Below are positions 22,630 through 33,390 of a stretch of DNA of 64,000 bases, piece after piece. The stretch spans positions 434,001 to 498,000 of the forward strand of contig JACGCK010000010.1 of NCBI GenBank assembly GCA_014925825.1. Reading direction: 5' to 3'. A model generated the notes under the pieces. It made no database searches. It was not told where the DNA came from and saw only the letters and a program-made list of their open reading frames with translations. The DNA comes from Pholiota molesta (taxonomy: Eukaryota; Basidiomycota; Agaricomycetes; Agaricales; Strophariaceae). The translations under genes were made by a program, and so were the position numbers. The stretch's first letter is position 1. The number at the start of each line of letters is the position of its first letter.

Positions 22630-23392
22630 GGTGTCCTTCCTCGGTTTTTGTTGCTGCTGCCTGAATGCGGTGTGGATCGTCACTTTGGCATCAATTTCTG
22701 GCTTATCGTGCGGAAGGGGTTCGCAGACAGACAACGCCTGTCTATTATCGTCACATTGACTGTCGAGTCAGAATCACTCAAAACCTGGATCTTTTCTCAA
22801 ATTAATTAGGTTCCATCAGTCCCATGTGCCTCCTTGTTCACCTTCCCCGGCGCCATTCCGTTCGCGCGTTCTTGCATAGGTATTCTTGTAATAGTATCCA
22901 AACTGTGTAATTTATAATGTCTATAGCATCCATCCGTCTTTTGTTCTAGTTCTACGTATATAGCCCTTTCTTTTTGTCTCTCGGTGGCTAGCCACTCCCC
23001 GTAGTTATCGCATACTTTGTATAATATTTTGGACTTATTTGAATATAATTGCGACGGCTCGTATAGGACGGCATCGTTTCCTAGCAATGAGTCACATTAT
23101 AGGCGATTTTATGGTAGAAGTACTCCCTCTCCCACTTATGCTCATCTTAGTCTTTGCTGCGTTTTGTAAGACGTTGATGTTCTGTCTTTCTTTTATGAAT
23201 GCATATTATGGGGAAATTCAACAAGCCAAGCACAACCCATTCTATTTCCTCTGCATTTTGGGCTCAGGCTCACAGAATAAGATGGGAATGTATTCCGATG
23301 TGATATCGGCCTAAAAATGTAATTAAAATCTATGCAAGAAGAAGTCTACAGGAAGGCAAGTAAAGACAGGCATGATTGCAACCTTTCTCCTA
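22630..23392. other. Intergenic, duplicated 3' flank
   Basis: The first 430 bases match the 3' flank of the intact kinase-like gene (19102-19500). The remainder shows no gene. Confidence 0.5.
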
Positions 23393-24355
23393 TCAAAAGT
23401 TATGTTCGAAGCCATCCATCATGCACCGTAGCGCCCTAATTTCTGTTTCGCGGCGCTCTCCAGGGAAGACCTGACGTAAGACGTGATCCCAACCTGGAGT
23501 CATGAGATATGGATCGTGCATTCGGCAGTACTCCCAGAATTCAGGGTAAAAGCCACCTGTGTACCAGTCGATGATGCCTGTAATGGTCGATCCCTGGACA
23601 ATTATGTTCTTTGGCAGCAAGTCACCATGCGTGAAACGGATTGCAGCGTTACGTGGAAATTGAGACAAAAATGTTTCTGTATACGCTTCTCCACTGTAAA
23701 GCAATAGTGTCTGGCGGTAATGATCGATGAATTCTCCGGTTGTTGAGAAAGCATATTTCGGGCTGGTGTATGTCGGGAAGAAAAAATTACGATAAGGTCC
23801 CCCAGAAACGGAACCAAGACTATTCGCCTTGATAGAAGCCATGCGTTTAAGAATCGCTTTAAGCTGTTCAGCTACATGACCGAGTTCCTGAGTGGTCATA
23901 TTGTCGATGGCCTTGTCCAGAGAGGTTCCGGGACATTGTTCCATGCAGATGTACCAAACTCCTGAAGACTCCCCTGCACGATAACGGCGACGGCGAGGAG
24001 GGTGATGGAAAACCTTGGGGACTGGTAGTTTGGCAATATCGCGAGCAAATCGCATCGCATAGACTTCTTCCGAGTATGTTAGCCCATATTTTAAAAGGAT
24101 ACCAGGAGCTATAAGAAAGATTCTGTTGGGGCAGGGCACACCACGGGAGGAGAAATCTGCTAATTTCCATAAATCTGCCTCCGACCGCGGAAGAACCGAT
24201 TGTATATCCGTGTTCGAATGAATATGACATGAGTGTATTCCAATCTATAAAGCTTTTGAGGTGAAATGCAAGAACAAATCAACAATGGGGCCTACCATAC
24301 TGTGCATAGATGATAGGAATTGAACAGAGAAGGCGAAGAAGAGTGGCAGTAACAT
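23393..24355 (-). CDS. APH-family kinase with hydrophobic N-terminus
   Basis: Fungal aminoglycoside-phosphotransferase-like kinase of unknown substrate. Two exons, 24355-24296 and 24244-23393, give 303 aa. Exon 1 encodes MLLPLFFAFSVQFLSS, which looks like a signal peptide or membrane anchor and is unusual for this family. It is joined in phase to SVLPRSEADLWKLADF, the usual start of fungal APH domains. The catalytic loop FTHGDLLPKN lies near residue 226 and GIIDW near 243, with a C-terminal EFWEYCRMHDPYL. Both catalytic aspartates and the loop asparagine are present. If exon 1 is misassigned, a shorter cytosolic protein would start elsewhere. The duplicated left copy of this gene survives only as a stub. 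Confidence 0.83.
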
Positions 24356-25227
24356 TTTGATGTGATGTTCGAGTGGAACTGATAGTATTCGAGCGGAGCT
24401 AAAGCGGAGTAATACTTATCTCGCCGGCGCCACGCGTCGAGTCGGCGAAGTTTCGAACTTCAAGCTTCAAGCTTTAAAAGGCTACACGATGCTACAATTA
24501 AGGACGAGTTCAGAGTATTTTTCCTGGTTACGCACATGGCTGATAAGCGGACGTGCCATATCTAATTCTACAACACCTATTCGGCTTTGTCCTACATAGG
24601 GTTCCGTGAGTAATTCCCCAAAGATTTCTAACAATGTTAGAAAATTTCGGCGCTTTCTGGCAATTATTAGCATATGTTAATAACATTACTCACAGATTTG
24701 TTATTAACACGTTAATAGATTATTTCTCACAGTGTGAACAATAAAAGGCCATGTCATAAATTGTAAGCAATGCGAACATAAAAAAAACCTACTGCCATTT
24801 CCCAAAAACAGTACGGATACAATTATATGTTCCCCAATCCTCAAAGGCCTTCTTCCACTGTGAATGTGCAATTTGGACTCCTACACATACATATGTACAC
24901 AGCCTTTTCTTTTCATCTGTTGATGATTAGCAATCTGGGCTCAATATTAAGGAATGGGCGTGCAATTGTGTTTATACGAACATTCAACTGGATTTAAATT
25001 GGCAAAACAAAGGGAAATTGTATTTCAAGAGATTTGAACAGTGACAGAAATCTACAAAATGCAAAAGACAGTAGCCAGTGATCACACACAGATTATGACG
25101 GCTCATTCAGGTCATGGCCCAGTTGCCCAACAGTTGCCAATGTCTGTTTGATAAGTCTCGTCAGAGACGACCACTCCATGATCGCAAATGAGCACGTACC
25201 ACGTGAATGGTGCATTGTGGTGTCCTC
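24356..25227. other. Intergenic, AT-rich
   Basis: The first bases hold the APH gene promoter, with a GAGCGGAGC motif shared with the small conserved genes. The last 280 bases match the 3' flank of the left-copy small gene. No gene is seen. Confidence 0.4.
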
Positions 25228-25719
25228 TTAAACCTCAGCTCGGCGTTGGACTAGGGGAATAGTCCTAACAATCTCATGAAAGCGTTCTTGGCTGAGCAGC
25301 CCTGCAGTGACCATAGCGTTGAGCAAATCCCTTGTCCAAGCGTGGCATCCATTTACAGTGGATTTCTTCTCAAAGACTATGGCCTTGGACAAGATAACGA
25401 TCTGATCGCGCTGACCGCGAGTGAACTCGCCCAATGAAGCTTGGAAATTCTCGTTTATTATGTCGGGCAAATGCGAATTGGAGACGGGATAGAAGTAGCT
25501 GTAGTTTCCAGCCTGACCAGTGAGTTGGATTACTTGTCTGACAGGCATCGGTGTGTCGGATGCCGCGTCTACGCCGTTTGACCACCAGATCAAAACATGA
25601 CGATCGCTGATTATTCCACTATATGAGAGGTTTGCAGCTTGTATGAAAACTTCTTTCGTGGATTGATCATCGGGGTACGTATTGTAAACGCTCTCGAGGA
25701 ACCTTGGGGGAGTCGTCAT
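25228..25719 (-). CDS. Conserved small fungal protein, copy B
   Basis: 163-aa paralogue of the protein at 20249-20737, starting MTTPPRFLESVYNTYPDD with one extra residue (SGIISDRHVLIWW). The C-terminal CHAWTRDLLNAMVTAGLLS motif is kept. Substitutions are mostly conservative and there is no frame break. No function is assigned. Both genes lie on the minus strand at equivalent positions of the segmental duplication. Confidence 0.7.
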   Translation of the reverse strand: MTTPPRFLESVYNTYPDDQSTKEVFIQAANLSYSGIISDRHVLIWWSNGVDAASDTPMPVRQVIQLTGQAGNYSYFYPVSNSHLPDIINENFQASLGEFTRGQRDQIVILSKAIVFEKKSTVNGCHAWTRDLLNAMVTAGLLSQERFHEIVRTIPLVQRRAEV

Positions 25720-26140
25720 GGTTATAAAAAGTCAATCCAGTCAACCTCTGCCTAAGTCGTTAGCTCAACATTAGCGCCACACAGACACTTTGAAGGTACA
25801 GACTCACCTAGTTGAATTTGATGTTGCTTGTTATACTATGAGGATGGCGAAGGCAAGTTACTGCGAGTAGCTTGTACACAACACACAATACAACGCGCAC
25901 GCACTTGGCGGCCTTTATATCCTAAAAGTGATTTAAAAATAAAACAATTCATGATCTTCCTGGTCTAGCTCACAATGAGTCACAAAGATCGACCCATTGT
26001 ACCTATACTGGTCCTCCTAATGCGCCCCGTGTCGACGTATCTACCATCCTCAGATCGAGCTCCCATAAGAATTTGGTATAAGCTCTCCCAAAGATAGAAC
26101 TTGTTAATGAAACTGGAAAATCTCACTACGCCCAACAAGG

Positions 26141-26674
26141 ATGGCTGAGTGCAACTTGGATCGAACTTGTATTCTGACAAGCCCAACTCGCAAGATGAAT
26201 CATAACGGTGTGTCAGATTTCGAAATTTCAGATTTTATACCAAGGATCGCACCGCGTACCGTAAAAAATTATTTCTTTGAGAGCTTCATTACCTCGGCTC
26301 TTATAGTCTACATGCTTTATTTATCTCATATGTGCGTTATTGAAACAGCATTTGGCAATTCCTATTTTCCACTGGCACACTGGTCATGTGTTGTCGCCTT
26401 GTCACAACAAGACTTGGGCGGTCGGTCTCCCAAAAAATGTAGACAGTTGTTTATTGCATTCGGTTTGACACTGACAGCGGTGGGTAAGTACGACATCTTA
26501 TTGGGAATCGTGAACAAATCAAGAACAAAACGTGAAAGTCATGGTGATGTCGGCTGCCTAAATTGGAAAGCGTGTTTACAGATGTTGATCGTGGAAGCCA
26601 ATGCCCTCCGGCGTCACGAAAATCGGTTTGACGCGACGGGTTCTCTATTTACTCTACCAACTCTATACCCTTAA
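26141..26674 (+). CDS. Unsupported 177-aa open frame
   Basis: Longest frame between the small conserved gene and mS33. It contains one hydrophobic stretch (about 48-66) but no recognised domain, no close splice partners and poor codon bias. It is reported only because its length is more than expected by chance in this AT-rich stretch; it may not be a gene. Confidence 0.15.
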   Translation: MAECNLDRTCILTSPTRKMNHNGVSDFEISDFIPRIAPRTVKNYFFESFITSALIVYMLYLSHMCVIETAFGNSYFPLAHWSCVVALSQQDLGGRSPKKCRQLFIAFGLTLTAVGKYDILLGIVNKSRTKRESHGDVGCLNWKACLQMLIVEANALRRHENRFDATGSLFTLPTLYP

Positions 26675-26793
26675 CGCGCAGCGCAGGGCTCTCATCGCAA
26701 GGCCTTGTCGCACTTTTCAAAAGTACTGAAGGGCGCCTTTATCCGTCTCTGACCACCCATCTCACTTCGACCTTTCCACGCAACTAATCCTAC

Positions 26794-27208
26794 ATGGCCG
26801 CCTTCGTATCCTCCTCTCGCCTGGCGGCCCTCAAACAGCTGCGCTGCAGCATATTCGAAACGTCATACAACCCCCAGAACCTGCGCACAGGCGCGAAATA
26901 CCTCCGCAGACGCCTACGAGGGCCGTCCATGGTCGGGTACTACCCGGAAGGGTTCAACATCCCCAAGATCCTCCGGCAATATAAGGAGCTAGAAATGGTG
27001 GACGACATGGAAGAGGAGAGGCTGATTGACGTTATGGAGCGCAGGAAGAGAGGAAAGGGAGCGCCGAAGAAGGCCAAGTCGAAGGGTGCGTACGCTGGAA
27101 TTGCCGTATGCTTCACTGTCCTGAAGCAGAATACTGACGTTGTGCTGTTCTTCGCGGGTGTTTTTTATGTTTCCAGAGGAGAGCAGAAGGTTGACCAAGA
27201 AACGATGA
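26794..27208 (+). CDS. RSM27: Mitochondrial small-subunit ribosomal protein mS33
   Basis: Component of the mitochondrial ribosome small subunit (yeast Rsm27, human MRPS33). Two exons, 26794-27085 and 27177-27208, encode 107 aa. Family features: LRTGAKYLRRRLRGPSMVGYYP near the N-terminus, then LIDVMERRKRGKGAPKK, and a very basic C-terminus (KSKEESRRLTKKR). The length matches the family. The second exon is only 32 nt; reading through the intron instead would append an unrelated tail, so splicing is required. The ATG follows a C/T-rich leader. Confidence 0.93.
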
Positions 27209-27841
27209 TGAGTCTATCTACGGTCTATTATGGGACTCCAGAGGAGAGGAAAGGTACTGCAATGTACCTGTCTATAACTTCCAACCTGCACTCTGTATTT
27301 TCTGCAAGACAAGCGGCGATATTATCTATTTTAATCCCCACTTTTCTCCCATGGAAGGACTCCTTTTCTCTTAGCAGCCCTCCCAATTTGCATCTGATCT
27401 GCGAAATGTCAGCACACCGGCCATAAGATTGTTCCATTGTGACGCCTTTGTTTCTGGTCTATTTTCCCTACAATATCATGTCGGATCGTTTAGCTTGGCC
27501 ACAACAAAACTCTCATGTTGATCAACAGAACACCGTCATGTGTTCCCTTCGACGACTCTATCAGAAGGTCCAAATTTATTACAAGATAATCTCTCAGGCG
27601 CGATTGTAGCTCGTGTATTGGCTTCTGCAACCCTCTGGTCGCGCGCCAAGCTCCCTCATGCTTACTCCCCTCATTTTGGCCAATGAAAAAGGAAACTATT
27701 CATATTACTTGGTGCTTACTCAAATATTATTCTCATTTTCATTTAGAGTCCGACCAGCATGAAGACTGCACTTGACATAACACTGGTATGTCTACATTAT
27801 TTGTCCACTCGTCACGCAACAAGTGCGTTCCCCTGCAATCC

Positions 27842-29335
27842 TTATTTCCCAATTGAAGACGGAAGAGGCTCCAGACGTGGCCTGTAGGTTCTAGCGGCTG
27901 ATGCCAAAAGGAATGGAGGGGTAGACCCATCGCCCTAAAAAGCACAAATTCAGGTCAGTAGGTGTATCAAACCTATTATTTGGGGACCTGAAATTATACG
28001 CACAATCATCGTAGTTGGGAAACCGGGATCGAACTCGACGACACTCTCCAATTCTCTGACTTGTTCAGCGGTCAAGTCGATCTCGAGCGCTTCGAGGTTA
28101 GCGAGGAGGTGCTCGACTTTCCGTCCACCGATGATGGGGAAGACATACGGGGTCTTCTGCAGGAGGTACGCAATAGCCACTATCACCACCCATCAGCAAC
28201 ACGGCACAACGCAGCGCCAATGCGCAAAACAATCGAAAGTGCACCAGAGGTGATGTGCTTCGCGCCGATCTCCGCCGCGACTTTCTCGAGCGCCTTGCAC
28301 ACCTTCTTCTCCTTCTCGTTGCGCTCCCACGCGCCCTGGAACGCCGTGCGCCCGTTCTCGCCCGTCGCGCGGCGCTGCTCCTCCTCCGCGTCGGTCCTGA
28401 TCTTGCCGGCGGCGAGGACGTTCCACGGCGCGAGCGCCATGCCCTCGGAGCGCGCCATCGGGATGATCTCGCGCTCGAACGAGCGCTGCATGACGTTCCA
28501 CGCGCCTTGGTAGACGGAGAAGGGCGTCAGCGCGTGGTCGCGCGCGTACTGGTTGGCCTTGGACACGATCCAGGCGGGCGTGTCGGAGACTCCCTGCGCA
28601 TTTCAGGATTAGCGCCGGTAAGATAACTTGAAGACAAGCACCGGTTTTTTCGGATCAGAGAAGACGCACCAGATATATGACTTTGCCTTGCAAGACGAGG
28701 GTGTGGAGGGATTTCATCACTTCCTCGACGCTGGTGTCCCAGTCCCACCAGTGGAGGTACAGCAGGTCGATGTAGGTCGTGCGAAGCTTTTTGAGGGATG
28801 CTTCGACGGACATGTGCAGCGATTTGGCGTTGTTGCCTGTATAGAGGACTTTCTGCTGAATGGAATCTTGGCGGGCTTTGTAGTTTGTAGTGTACTATAA
28901 ACTCAGTCAGACTCAGAGCAAAAGACGGCGGTCGCCAAATTCGCTTTGCATACCTTGGTCGCGATAAAAAGCTGGTCGCGGATGCCTCGCTGCTCTGCCC
29001 ACTCGCCGACGAACTTTTCTGAACTTTCATCTTGGCTTCAATTACATACCGCAAATAATCAACCGACAAAATTCTCGTATCGATAGCCCAAACAGAAATA
29101 CTACTTACTAGTTATTGGCCGTGTCGATGAAGTTGCCTCCATTGTCAAAGTACGCGTCCAAGAGCTTGAACGAGCTCTCCTTGTTCATCGCACCCATACC
29201 GATGTCGTCCCATTTCTCGCCAATGCTCATCGCTCCGAGCTGGATCGGCGAGACGTGGACACCAGCGGTGGCAGAGAGGACGCGATAGCGGCCGAGGCCG
29301 GTCTTAGGCGTTTCAGCGGGGGCAAACAAAGACAT
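27842..29335 (-). CDS. Aldo-keto reductase, aryl-alcohol dehydrogenase type (AKR1, intact)
   Basis: NADP-dependent aldo-keto reductase of the aryl-alcohol dehydrogenase/norsolorinic-acid-reductase group, probably reducing aromatic aldehydes in the cytosol. Six exons: 29335-29109, 29035-28954, 28894-28670, 28593-28245, 28179-28004 and 27934-27842, encoding 383 aa. The tetrad is complete: Asp71 and Tyr76 (FIDTANNY), Lys103 (FIATK) and His151 ([10 protein letters not shown]). [14 protein letters not shown] and the [16 protein letters not shown] segment are typical. A TATA-like element lies about 105 nt upstream. It is the intact member of a tandem pair; its sister at 30854-32345 is frameshifted. 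Confidence 0.93.
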
Positions 29336-29437
29336 GGTTCTGGTTGCAGTAGAGTGGGGTGTAGGTACTAGTAGAGAACTGAAATCGATACGAGCAAAGC
29401 CTCTTCTTTGTGAATGCTACCTAGATTTTCGAGGCGC

Positions 29438-29445
29438 TTATATAT
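29438..29445 (-). promoter_or_regulatory. TATA box candidate of AKR1
   Basis: Reads TATATAAG on the minus strand, about 105 nt upstream of the AKR1 start codon. The equivalent position in unit 2 also has a TATA motif. Confidence 0.45.
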
Positions 29446-30219
29446 GTTTTTCGAAGTCGTGAGTAATTAGACAATCCACTATGACCAATGCGCGATCCGC
29501 ACGCTCAGACGAGTGGGATCCGCCTCCAGAAGAAGAACGGAGGCGCGGGAGATCCATATGTCAAGAATTTGGCAGTGGTGAGTAAGCTTGCATGGGATTT
29601 CTCTACCATATACAAACGTCTCGGATCCGTCGCTGGAAGGCTGGACTATGAGTCTATGACGCAAATTCTTTGAACTTTCTAAGCTGCTACAACTCAACGG
29701 CAAGGCCGCGCGTACAATCAGTGCACGGCAACTACGCCTAAACGTGCATTGCAGCAGATATGTACACCGGATTAGGGAGTTTACGATACACATGGGTCTA
29801 TGGAACCTAATAGAACATCCTTGGTGTGAATGCTGACAACTCTACCTATATATTATCAGCTCCAAACTCGACTTTCTGGCAGGAGAGGGCTCGTAGAGTC
29901 CATTGCCAAAAGGCCGAGCTAGCGAGCTTTTCGGACGATTTACAAATTATTTCGAAGGGGTATAGGAATATCCGCGAGGTATCAACACACATGTTCTACT
30001 TCTTCTTTACTTTTTTTACCTATCCTGTGCTTCGACAGGACTGGAAAATATGTTCACGCTGCTGATTCATAAGGAAGAAGTAAACCTTAGATAGTTTCTG
30101 AGGGGGAACAAGAATCTAACGAGCTTCGAATGACAACAGGTTGACAGGTAAACAACAGCTAAAGCATATGGAACACGATATGCCCAGTCAATGCCCAGTG
30201 GAAGATTTCGACGATTTAG
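29446..30219. other. Intergenic part of AKR unit 1
   Basis: No gene. Homologous to the interval between AKR2 and the intact xylose-reductase-type gene in unit 2, supporting duplication of the whole cassette. Confidence 0.5.
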
Positions 30220-30299
30220 ATAGCGCTAGCGTAACATGTTGTCATCGAGCACTGACATGGGAGGGACTTAGGTGGAATAGGAGAACCGGCCCGTCGACG

Positions 30300-30611
30300 A
30301 GCAAGAAGGTAATCGATATAAATAGACGTGCAGAACTTACTCATCGGATTTCCCCACCATTCCAACTGTTGGCGGGCGATAGGCTCGACGCGCTCTTTCG
30401 CGTGGAAGGTGTTCCAGAGCTTGGAGACGATAACAAGATCCTCACACTTTACGATTCCCACATCGAGAGCCCGCTTGATACCAGCGCCCGCCTCCTTCTC
30501 ATTGCCGTAATCTGTGCGCGATCGAGAGCAATGAGTGGCGATTAAATCAGGTCTTCAAGCGCACGCACCGAAGGCACCATTGAACAGCCTGTATCCGGCC
30601 TTGATCGTCTG
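30300..30611 (-). pseudogene. Remnant of a xylose-reductase-type AKR
   Basis: Minus-strand translation shows [20 protein letters not shown] and a QQLEWWG segment, matching exon 3 of the intact gene at 33391-34600. Intron 2 and part of exon 2 (GYRLFNGAFG-like) follow. Exons 4 and 5 and the 5' exon are absent. Flanking sequence at 30216-30305 matches 33220-33303, the 3' flank of the intact gene, so exons 4-5 were removed by an internal deletion. Confidence 0.85.
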
Positions 30612-30853
30612 CTCGCTGGCCGCGCGAAGTCAGGGAATGTCCGTCCCTCATAACTTACCCCTCTCATTTTTGCCAGATGACAAAGGAACTACTACCGTTC
30701 CGTTGATACATTATTAGGTGCCCACTCACAGACTATCCTCATTTGAAGTTCGACCAACCTGAAGACTGCACCTTACATAACATTGGGCAATTGGGATATC
30801 TACATACATTATTGTCAACTCGGCAAGCACCAAGCGCATTTCCCTGCAGTCCC

Positions 30854-32345
30854 TCATTTCCCAACCGATGCGGGAAGAGCCTCCAGACGGGGCCTGTAGG
30901 TATTAGCCACTGACGCCATAAGGAACGGAGGCGCAGAGCCATCGCCCTAAACACACCGCACACAATCAGGTCAGTATCCGCACCACACCCATTGAAAGGG
31001 ACCTGGAAATCGTTGTACGCACGATCATGGTGAAGGGGAACCCGGGATCGAACTGGACGACGCCCTCCAACTCCTTGACTTGTTCCGCGGTCAGGTCGAT
31101 CTCGAGCGCCTCGAGGTTGGCGAGCATCTGCTCGACTTTGCGTGCACCGACGATGGGGAAGACGTACGGGGTCTTCTGCAGGAGGTACGCAATCGCCACT
31201 ATCACCCCATCAGTCAGTACCGAATCCCAACGCCGTCAAGCAAAGCAGAAAGCAAACGCGCACCAGACGTAATGTGCTTCGCGCCGACCGCCGCCGCTAC
31301 CTTCTCCAGCGCCTTACACACCCGCTTCTCCTTCTCCGTGCGCTCCCACGGGCCGTAGAACGTGCGCCCATGCTCGCCCGTCGCGCGGCGCAGCTCCTCC
31401 TCCGCGTCCGTGCGGATCTTGCCCCCGGCGAGGACGTTCCACGGCGCGAGCGCCATGCCCTCGGAGCGCGCCATCGGGATGATGTCGCGCTCGAACGAGC
31501 GCTCCATGACGTTCCACGCGCCCTGGTAGACGGCGAAGGGCGTCAGCGCGTGGTCGCGCGCGTATTGGTTCGCCTTGGAGACGATCCAGGCGGGGTGTCG
31601 GAGACGCCCTGCGTGATTATCGGTGAGAATAGAATATCATTGGTGGTCCTTTGAAGACGTACGAGGTAGATAACCTTGCCTTGGAGGACGAGGGTGTGCA
31701 GGGACTTCATCACCTCCTCGACGCTGGTGTCCCAGTCCCACCAGTGGAGGTAGAGCAGGTCGATGTAGGACGTGCGCAGCTTTTTGAGGGATTCGCCGAC
31801 GGAGACGTGCAGCGATTTGGCGTTGTTGCCCGTGTAGAGGATCTTCTGCTGGATGGCGTCTTGGCGCGCTTTATAGTTTGAGGTGTACTGTAAAGTGTGT
31901 TGTTTATTTAGTGGGACTCAGAGGAAGAGATGACGGTGGGCGAGTTGGCGTTACGTACCTTGGTCGCGATAAAGAGCTGGTCGCGGATGCCCCGCTGCTC
32001 CGCCCACTCGCCGACGAGCTTTTCTGAAGATTCATCTTGGCTTCAATTACATACCGCCAGTAATCAGCCGACAACATCCTCGTATTGATATCCCAAACAG
32101 AAATACAATACTTACTAGTTATTGGCCGTGTCGATGAAGTTGCCGCCATTGTCAAAGTACGCGTCCAAGAGCTCGAACGATTTCTCCTTGTTCATCGAGG
32201 TCCAGCCGATGTCCTCCCAGTTCCCGCCGATGCTGGCCGCGCCGAGCTGGATCGGCGAGACGTGGACGCCCGCGGTGGCAGACAGCACGCGGTAGCGGCC
32301 GAGTCCGGTCTTGGGCTTTGCGGCGGGGGCGAACATATCAGACAT
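30854..32345 (-). pseudogene. Aldo-keto reductase AKR2, frameshifted copy
   Basis: Paralogue of AKR1 with the same six exons: 32345-32116, 32040-31959, 31887-31663, 31608-31264, 31198-31023 and 30946-30854. Exons 1-3 and 5-6 read cleanly and keep the catalytic Asp, Tyr, Lys and His. At the start of exon 4 a single base is missing within the G run at about 31592-31595 (GCGGGGTG against GCGGGCGTG in AKR1). This shifts the frame just after the conserved GVSD. No alternative splice site that restores the frame was found. The gene is therefore broken unless this is a sequencing error in a homopolymer. The rest of exon 4 is open in the original frame, so the lesion is recent. Confidence 0.8.
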
Positions 32346-32479
32346 GATTTCTGGGTGCAGTAGAGTGGGGTATAGGCGGCCTAGGATGTAGGCGGTAGTT
32401 TAGTAGCAGAGAACGTGAACTCGATCGGAGCAGAGATCGTTAGATCGTTTTCGCTGTGTGGCCCAGAAATTTCGACGCG

Positions 32480-32486
32480 CTTTTAT
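32480..32486 (-). promoter_or_regulatory. TATA box candidate of AKR2
   Basis: Reads TATAAAA on the minus strand, about 135 nt upstream of the AKR2 start codon. Confidence 0.45.
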
Positions 32487-33390
32487 AGAATATAGCTCTG
32501 TCGACGTCATGAATAATCAGCCAATCCCACCATGACCAATGCGCCTCTGTTCTCAGAGTGAAATCTATTTAAAACATGAACAGAGGCGCCCGAGCGTCCC
32601 TATGTTTACGAAGCACTCTGGCATGGTGAGTAAGCCTGTACAGGGTGGACCCCCAGTGGATAGATTGCTATCTATTCCACGTTGCCTGTGAGATTTCTCT
32701 GCCATATACAACTGTCTGCTGCGACTCTTCGGAGGCTACTTACAAAGATTGTAGGTCAGGAAGGCGGGCACACCTAAGCGTGCGTTGTGCGCCAGATACT
32801 TACCACTGCTCGATTTGGTAGTTTATGGACCACATGGGTCTAGACTCTACTTATGGGACGTAATGGGAAATCTTTGACGTGGGTGCTGGCACTTTATTAG
32901 CTCCAAAATCGACTTTTTTTTTTTTGGTAGGAATGAGTATATAGAGTTCACTACGAAAAGATCGAGCTACGAGCTTTGCGGGGAGAAACGACCTCGAATA
33001 TTTCGAAGCAATGGAGTATGGACATCCGCGCGAAGTATCTGTCAGCACACACGTTGAGTAGATTCCTTTTACTCTTTAACGACCCTGTGCTAGATAGAAA
33101 TCTTTTCCCGCTGCCACGGGTAGTTTTTACGCGGAAGTAGAGAATCGAACCAGCGGCAGCCGCTGAGTAATTGAATAATTGGAATACAATATAGGATTTT
33201 CACCAAATTTGGACAATAGCGCTAGCGTAACATGTTGTCATCGCAGCACTGACATGGGACTTAGGTGGAATAGGAGAATCGGCCCGTCGACGAGCAAGAA
33301 GGCTTTCGAAGTTGATAAAAATTCTATTTTTCGGTGACACCCTTGATAGATATACAGTATAATGGATATTGATAAGTTTACTATTCGTCT
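32487..33390. other. Intergenic part of AKR unit 2
   Basis: No gene is seen. It contains a T run near 32914-32924. The portion 33220-33303 is the 3' flank that is duplicated next to the remnant in unit 1. Confidence 0.45.

Larger units (their letters stand above)
21969..25925. repeat. Segmental duplication, right copy
   Basis: Counterpart of 18426-20990, retaining the truncated kinase exon, its 3' flank, a complete APH gene and the small conserved gene. Similarity to the left copy resumes around 24950-25920 across the small gene and its flanks. Confidence 0.8.
27640..30611. repeat. Tandem AKR cassette, unit 1
   Basis: Contains an intact aryl-alcohol-dehydrogenase-type AKR and a gutted xylose-reductase-type gene. 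It is repeated in the same orientation at about 30630-34600. Intergenic sequence is also shared, for example 29850-30060 with 32890-33110, and 27650-27840 with 30640-30850. Confidence 0.85.

Noticed and set aside
27177..27426. C-terminal extension of mS33 by reading through the intron
   Set aside because: It gives an unrelated tail; splicing yields the family-typical basic end KSKEESRRLTKKR.
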